A stretch of DNA of 64,000 nucleotides. It comes from a virus. The DNA is taken from the IMG/VR virus record IMGVR_UViG_3300020159_001521, positions 49,681-113,680 of that record; one strand, given 5' to 3'. Each line of letters starts with the position of its first letter. Within the stretch, counting starts at the first letter, position 1. The notes below the pieces were generated by a model, which had not been told where the DNA came from, made no database searches, and saw only the letters and a list, made by a program, of their open reading frames with translations. Positions 61,901 through 64,000 of this stretch are shown here, piece after piece. A program made the position numbers and the translations under genes.

Positions 61901-64000
61901 TAGTTCGGATCATTTTCAGCCATCTCACGAAGCCTTTCTAACATTTCATCAGGGGTGCGAGATGTATGAACATTATTCATGACAGATATAAATGCCTGAC
62001 TTGCAGGAACCAACTTATATCCATTTATAGAAGAATAAACAGGTTTGTTATCAGAACCCATCACTGGAAGTGTAGAGAACAAAAGTTTAATAGCAGAATT
62101 AGCCTTTTTGAAAGTGTCAATCTTTCTAGCATCTACATAATCGCTCTCTTTCACCTTATCCTCATCCTTGAATTGTAATTCATCATTCTCATCAAACTCA
62201 ACGGAATATACCTTAAGGTATTCCTGATGTTTGTCTACAAGGTCTTTCCAATTCTTAGTTACATCTTTCCATAGCTGTACCGATCTATTAATCTGTTCGT
62301 TAGCAGCAGCTTCAGTGATCTTCTTAAGCTCTAAGTTTTTCGTTGCTTCTTTCCTACCCTTCAATACAGTTTTTTGGATGGCTGGCAGAAGTCTATTGTA
62401 CAACTCAGTTTTACTCATTGTTGGAATATTGAACAAACTTTCATTATCTTCAATGATTCCCCTGAGAGTCTGATAGGTCATTTCCTGCATAATATCATGC
62501 ACAGTATCTGCTGGCATTTTTACACGAAGTTCACTGTCTGCTGTAATATATGCTTCTTCAATATCAATAAATCCTTGTTTAGCAAAAGCTAAAGCTCCTG
62601 CTTCTGGAACATATTGCTTATAATATCCTGTGCCTATTTTTTCAAATAGGTTTGCAGTGTTAACCTGTGCTTTGTTTCCAGTAAAGAAGGTTTTGATAAA
62701 GTTTACAAGATCTGCAAATAGTCTGAGGATGAAAGGTTTACCTTCTGTGGGTTTAGCAGGAATTTTCTTATACAATACATAGTCCCTGAATTCCTCAGCT
62801 AGTTGTTCTTTTATTTGCTCATTTGTAGCTTCTGAAAACTTAACCTTTTGTCCTGTTGGTCTGTCTACAAACTCACCTTTTCTCTCTCTGAATTCTTTCA
62901 GAATTGCTTCTTTCTCAGCAGGATCAGCAAACAATTTCCATACACCTTCGAACACCTCATGATAGATTGTTCCCACCTCAGCATTCTCATATACATAGAT
63001 GGCACCATTCTTTAACATACCCCAGGCTTGCAAACCATTTGCACCCTTGAGAATATTCTTCACTCTATAGACAGGAATATTAGGAAAGTTTGCCTTGAGC
63101 CAAGCTTCGATTTTTTTCCAATCTTCTCTTTCAAATTCATTAGCTTGTTCTTCAATAATCTTACGCAACACAACATCATCGTCTGTCTCATCCATTTGTT
63201 GTTGCATAAGTGCTTCTTCCTCAGCAGTCACAGTAATGGTTGCTGGAAGTCTTTCTTCTTTCGCAGGAGCTTCTTCTTCCACCACTAATTCCTCTTCTTC
63301 TGGAACTTGCATTGCTTCCTCTTCTACAACTAATGTTGTTTCTTCTTCTTCCTCTGCTGGAACAAAAAGTTCTTCTTCACCTTCTGTCTCCTTAATTTTT
63401 GTAGCAATATATTGTTTAACAGCGTTTCTGATAGCTTCTTTTGCTTCATCCAGGGTTTTACCACTGTCTGTAAGTTCTTTCAAAACAGTTTCCAAATCTC
63501 CACCTTGGAGTATACCCAAAGCTTTAGGATTCTTTAAAGCTGCTCTTGTAGCTACAAACTTAATCTTTTTTCCTTTTGGAGAAGTGTATGTGTTTATAGT
63601 TTTACCATCTAGATCAACAGTTCCTTTAGGAGCTTCTTGAGCTGCTGGTTTAGGTGTAGCAGCAACTCTTGACCTGTTTAGTAAATCATCTACTGCTTTT
63701 ACTAATGCAGGATTACCTTTTTGATAAAGTTCAGAAAGTTCTTTAGCGTTTTTAAGATTATTACTTTTAAGCAGGTCGTAATAATCGTCCATCACTTTTC
63801 TTTCTTCAGGGGACAATTCTTTAATACGTGCTACATTCTTATGAATAACATCTAACTCTTTCTGTATTCCTCCTTCTAAAGCAGCTAGTTTAAATACTTT
63901 ATTTTCAAAATCAGCTCTATCAAATGTTTCTGTGAACTTCTCGCCATCAGGATAAGTTACTTGAGCTTCTACTGCATTAGCTGTAGCACTCAACACCTTA
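55987..64000 (-). CDS. Giant virion RNA polymerase of the crAss-like type, N-terminus outside window
   Basis: The frame is open to the right window edge, so the start lies beyond it; at least 2669 aa are visible. VGSDFDIDKLFIY (Asp at about residue 1737 from the edge start) matches the DFDID catalytic motif known from the phi14:2 virion RNA polymerase, in which three Asp bind Mg2+ for transcription. Earlier, near residue 346, YHEVFEGVWKLF looks like a degenerate zincin HExxH (Glu replaces the second His). A Glu/Val-rich low-complexity segment precedes it. It is expected to be injected and to transcribe early phage genes. Activity is inferred from the family. Confidence 0.85.
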   Translation of the reverse strand, partial: KVLSATANAVEAQVTYPDGEKFTETFDRADFENKVFKLAALEGGIQKELDVIHKNVARIKELSPEERKVMDDYYDLLKSNNLKNAKELSELYQKGNPALVKAVDDLLNRSRVAATPKPAAQEAPKGTVDLDGKTINTYTSPKGKKIKFVATRAALKNPKALGILQGGDLETVLKELTDSGKTLDEAKEAIRNAVKQYIATKIKETEGEEELFVPAEEEEETTLVVEEEAMQVPEEEELVVEEEAPAKEERLPATITVTAEEEALMQQQMDETDDDVVLRKIIEEQANEFEREDWKKIEAWLKANFPNIPVYRVKNILKGANGLQAWGMLKNGAIYVYENAEVGTIYHEVFEGVWKLFADPAEKEAILKEFRERKGEFVDRPTGQKVKFSEATNEQIKEQLAEEFRDYVLYKKIPAKPTEGKPFILRLFADLVNFIKTFFTGNKAQVNTANLFEKIGTGYYKQYVPEAGALAFAKQGFIDIEEAYITADSELRVKMPADTVHDIMQEMTYQTLRGIIEDNESLFNIPTMSKTELYNRLLPAIQKTVLKGRKEATKNLELKKITEAAANEQINRSVQLWKDVTKNWKDLVDKHQEYLKVYSVEFDENDELQFKDEDKVKESDYVDARKIDTFKKANSAIKLLFSTLPVMGSDNKPVYSSINGYKLVPASQAFISVMNNVHTSRTPDEMLERLREMAENDPNYRTLYRRLTKVDYSANTDSLDGITEVHDGQLLASFWRTFKKYNPDVKNVFIFEDGAVEVGDSNLATAARQVKSGYVNELIDLVKRKNPYFVYSQDRKAYIGNPAGVAKFGEFKPEGALTEIDKMVAFLKTLGIEFKAEDIAKLPGNVQDTFKDAVKGIKRSIEKTDMIVTMGGKVLKIDGRLMSLATIKATIDNPEFDSTFFNVKGERTQTFIGTNPSSDLFDYLSKVESLDDLIGTPYEYLVTDAFSKSYTDAEGNQVPTSVILSKIFNYKSGERKGKTENIMKPGYADGTINRSNGKKKESSKLNFRERLIQEINLNLKGYYYNLVPGDASIQHMTFMGNHINPDELLTTGYNTLNNIFKGYFISELELSRSDRRVAKDRNNKDLRFLKPILDAYDPSLHKDILKDKRSALEVYNSFEKKINAAVQQFIKTESANLKKTLTDYNIISVSPEGYSVENIGFQETDNVSDEALNRQLNSLTINYVINNIELHKLLYSDPYQYSDELKRIKSFLSPRQAIVHSSEEMNKVFDRIWNKGYEKDDVGYTDMTQEFFRTTTLTDVKATSALKDYGIYDETDGSGIIKDKAYRVLRIRAADWNDNEEKQYRYDIAWMKRDKGLSVSPEEQKLLNAGNPEVMSAYTPYKPIVAGDKANGQSFNDVVLDKFALYPLSYRIMKEINNSSNGVKLYEKMQNEKIDYSVFQSGRKVGAEGTNDVYNEDGSFNESEFEGIVNVPFNIISVQSEVPSKEEAVVTRGSQVTKLVTMDFMQAGVPVDFMSEEKDFTKRYIAWNALADKTSYNGGDNLYNEIKTNEKLLKALTDFGYKTLLKKMGIEETIVDGQRRFEIKDFSKVAETLRDEILKREVNDNVSDSLAGFLAGDAVLEATPAYQQIRNILYSIADKNVISPKISGGQKVQIPSTFMESNRLKAEGKDGKVFSTENGLKFYEKDGERVCEIMIGRWFSSPLSDEELLDMWYEKNEDGTRSTKLTEEGKKILSGVAFRIPTQKQNSIDSFVIKKFLPKEFGDSVVIPSELVKKVGSDFDIDKLFIYLKNTYIDAKGQLKLIPYFGIGDDARSKYEPIFYDILQSKIDRAEAKKLSQTNLQAMFGDIALGQAKEKTTAKWVPLFKQFFSEEVIDGKLNVRNVEDIFMMRLQKLGKKLDKLTDYDVQEMLLDEFMDRMYKKSLENEYIQSMQNLISHPLNFDNLIKPNSADPLKDLAGDITKKLGLQKLDSSSTSSLISRDYMTRLRHAFVTGKYAIGIAAVNQTNHSLNQRVPIYIDLDRFDNLSETDKFWITGGTKDRRDAILKFKDNEFNQIDVDGKSVTTLSMIKNKANENISDIIGMFIDGYVDISKGPWIMELGATPNVASTWLFLVKAGVPIKTVAYFMNQPIIRDYLRMIENEGYSWLFIDEFVKNIKESDKYRTSRSINDVRTLPSATKMYETIGKEKLDQDERINQHFVLNEFLKYATMANQMFQVTQGSNFDTSTFNDPYLIFKKLRQYEKAQNTIISSVDKILDNSFIGDLREKLDNIRGAFAEILKSDHPTVRNVVQKVLDPYVDMPDREFVKIAQKIVNDLFDWAVQVKGGSNAQIESILLSDNNAAKEVDKFVKEVKANSKHPLYNNQVINMFTPHFSSRDNSVQNLKLNNKTNKVYDQNQVIYSFEELRKYLNGINSPLYKKIVKLAVLQSGLSNSPISFTSLLPYQDFKEEYNEVLSKLEKITNLEDFADLDVFQRNNWNDDDIVPYRKGKMKFPKEITPEGKTIYTGPPYYSELKWGRGFGDVKKAMTDGKIPQLIRLDSRSKQAGDDVIVFSWEVGTKKDKQEARARGDLSYIQKGLFKKVYNGGQPYMIEDFFGNPQFVYKMINAWGDSHQEEGRYFSANEFYDHAKKSKINNGFIPVENEVDDTTVVAFFEGTAGPFSTGKEETSKGVSGEKVILKDGKAYDGSSINTAMLQKMGYSLAEAGILIKKYKC

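Noticed and set aside
1-64000. tRNA or other structured RNA genes
   Set aside because: Intergenic gaps are nearly all under 100 nt and those inspected contain terminators or promoters. I saw no cloverleaf in them, though a dedicated tRNA search was not possible.

Overview
This window is part of a large AT-rich tailed-phage genome that infects a Bacteroidota host and most probably belongs to the crAss-like phages (Crassvirales). Four things support this. Two long gene blocks face each other and meet at a bidirectional terminator near 27.36 kb. The right end carries two giant proteins (2118 aa and more than 2669 aa), and the larger has the DFDID catalytic motif known from the virion RNA polymerase of crAss-like phage phi14:2. 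The replication gene set (family B polymerase, DnaB-like and SF2 helicases, primase, uracil-DNA glycosylase, dUTPase, PhoH, class II ribonucleotide reductase, rIIA/rIIB) fits that group. The promoters seen (TTG or TTTG, 19-21 nt, then TATATTTG) match the Bacteroidota -33/-7 consensus. No capsid, portal or terminase gene is visible; these must lie outside the window. TAA, TAG and TGA all act as stops, so the code is standard.

Plus block, 1-27,351: tightly packed, often overlapping genes for DNA metabolism. It opens with a cut LAGLIDADG homing endonuclease and PolB (1-2.5 kb). Next come a helicase/ATPase/putative SSB group (4.5-8.7 kb), primase, a DUF932-like protein and UDG (8.7-11.4 kb), and rIIA, a small membrane protein and rIIB (11.7-15.7 kb). 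These are followed by an HNH nuclease and a PD-(D/E)XK exonuclease (15.8-17.7 kb), then ribonucleotide reductase, RecA and dUTPase (19.1-22.7 kb). The block closes with PhoH, a GIY-YIG remnant and a nuclease (23.8-25.1 kb), and a glycosyltransferase-methyltransferase-glycosyltransferase cassette (25.4-27.35 kb). Several internal boundaries carry a terminator and a host-type promoter that overlap physically.

Minus block, 27,379-64,000, transcribed leftward: it begins at the right with the giant virion RNA polymerase (cut by the window edge) and a giant nuclease-containing polyvalent protein. Two tail-fibre genes follow (43.5-49.5 kb), then a lysis cassette (41.5-43.5 kb: coiled-coil membrane protein, anchored beta-rich protein, M15 endolysin, two small membrane proteins). 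Abutting the cassette is a PAS-domain membrane protein, the most unusual gene here. More fibre and spike genes follow (29.7-40.6 kb: collagen-like fibre, Gly-linker fibre, a 1541-aa modular spike, an S74-like chaperone, a ferritin-like protein, a glycosyltransferase). The block ends with a run of very small Lys/Gly-rich proteins (27.4-29.7 kb).

A coherent reading, which is inference from relatives: the injected virion polymerase starts early transcription elsewhere in the genome, host RNA polymerase reads the plus block from its Bacteroidota-type promoters, and the minus block supplies late virion, adhesion and lysis proteins, including the polymerase packaged for the next cycle.
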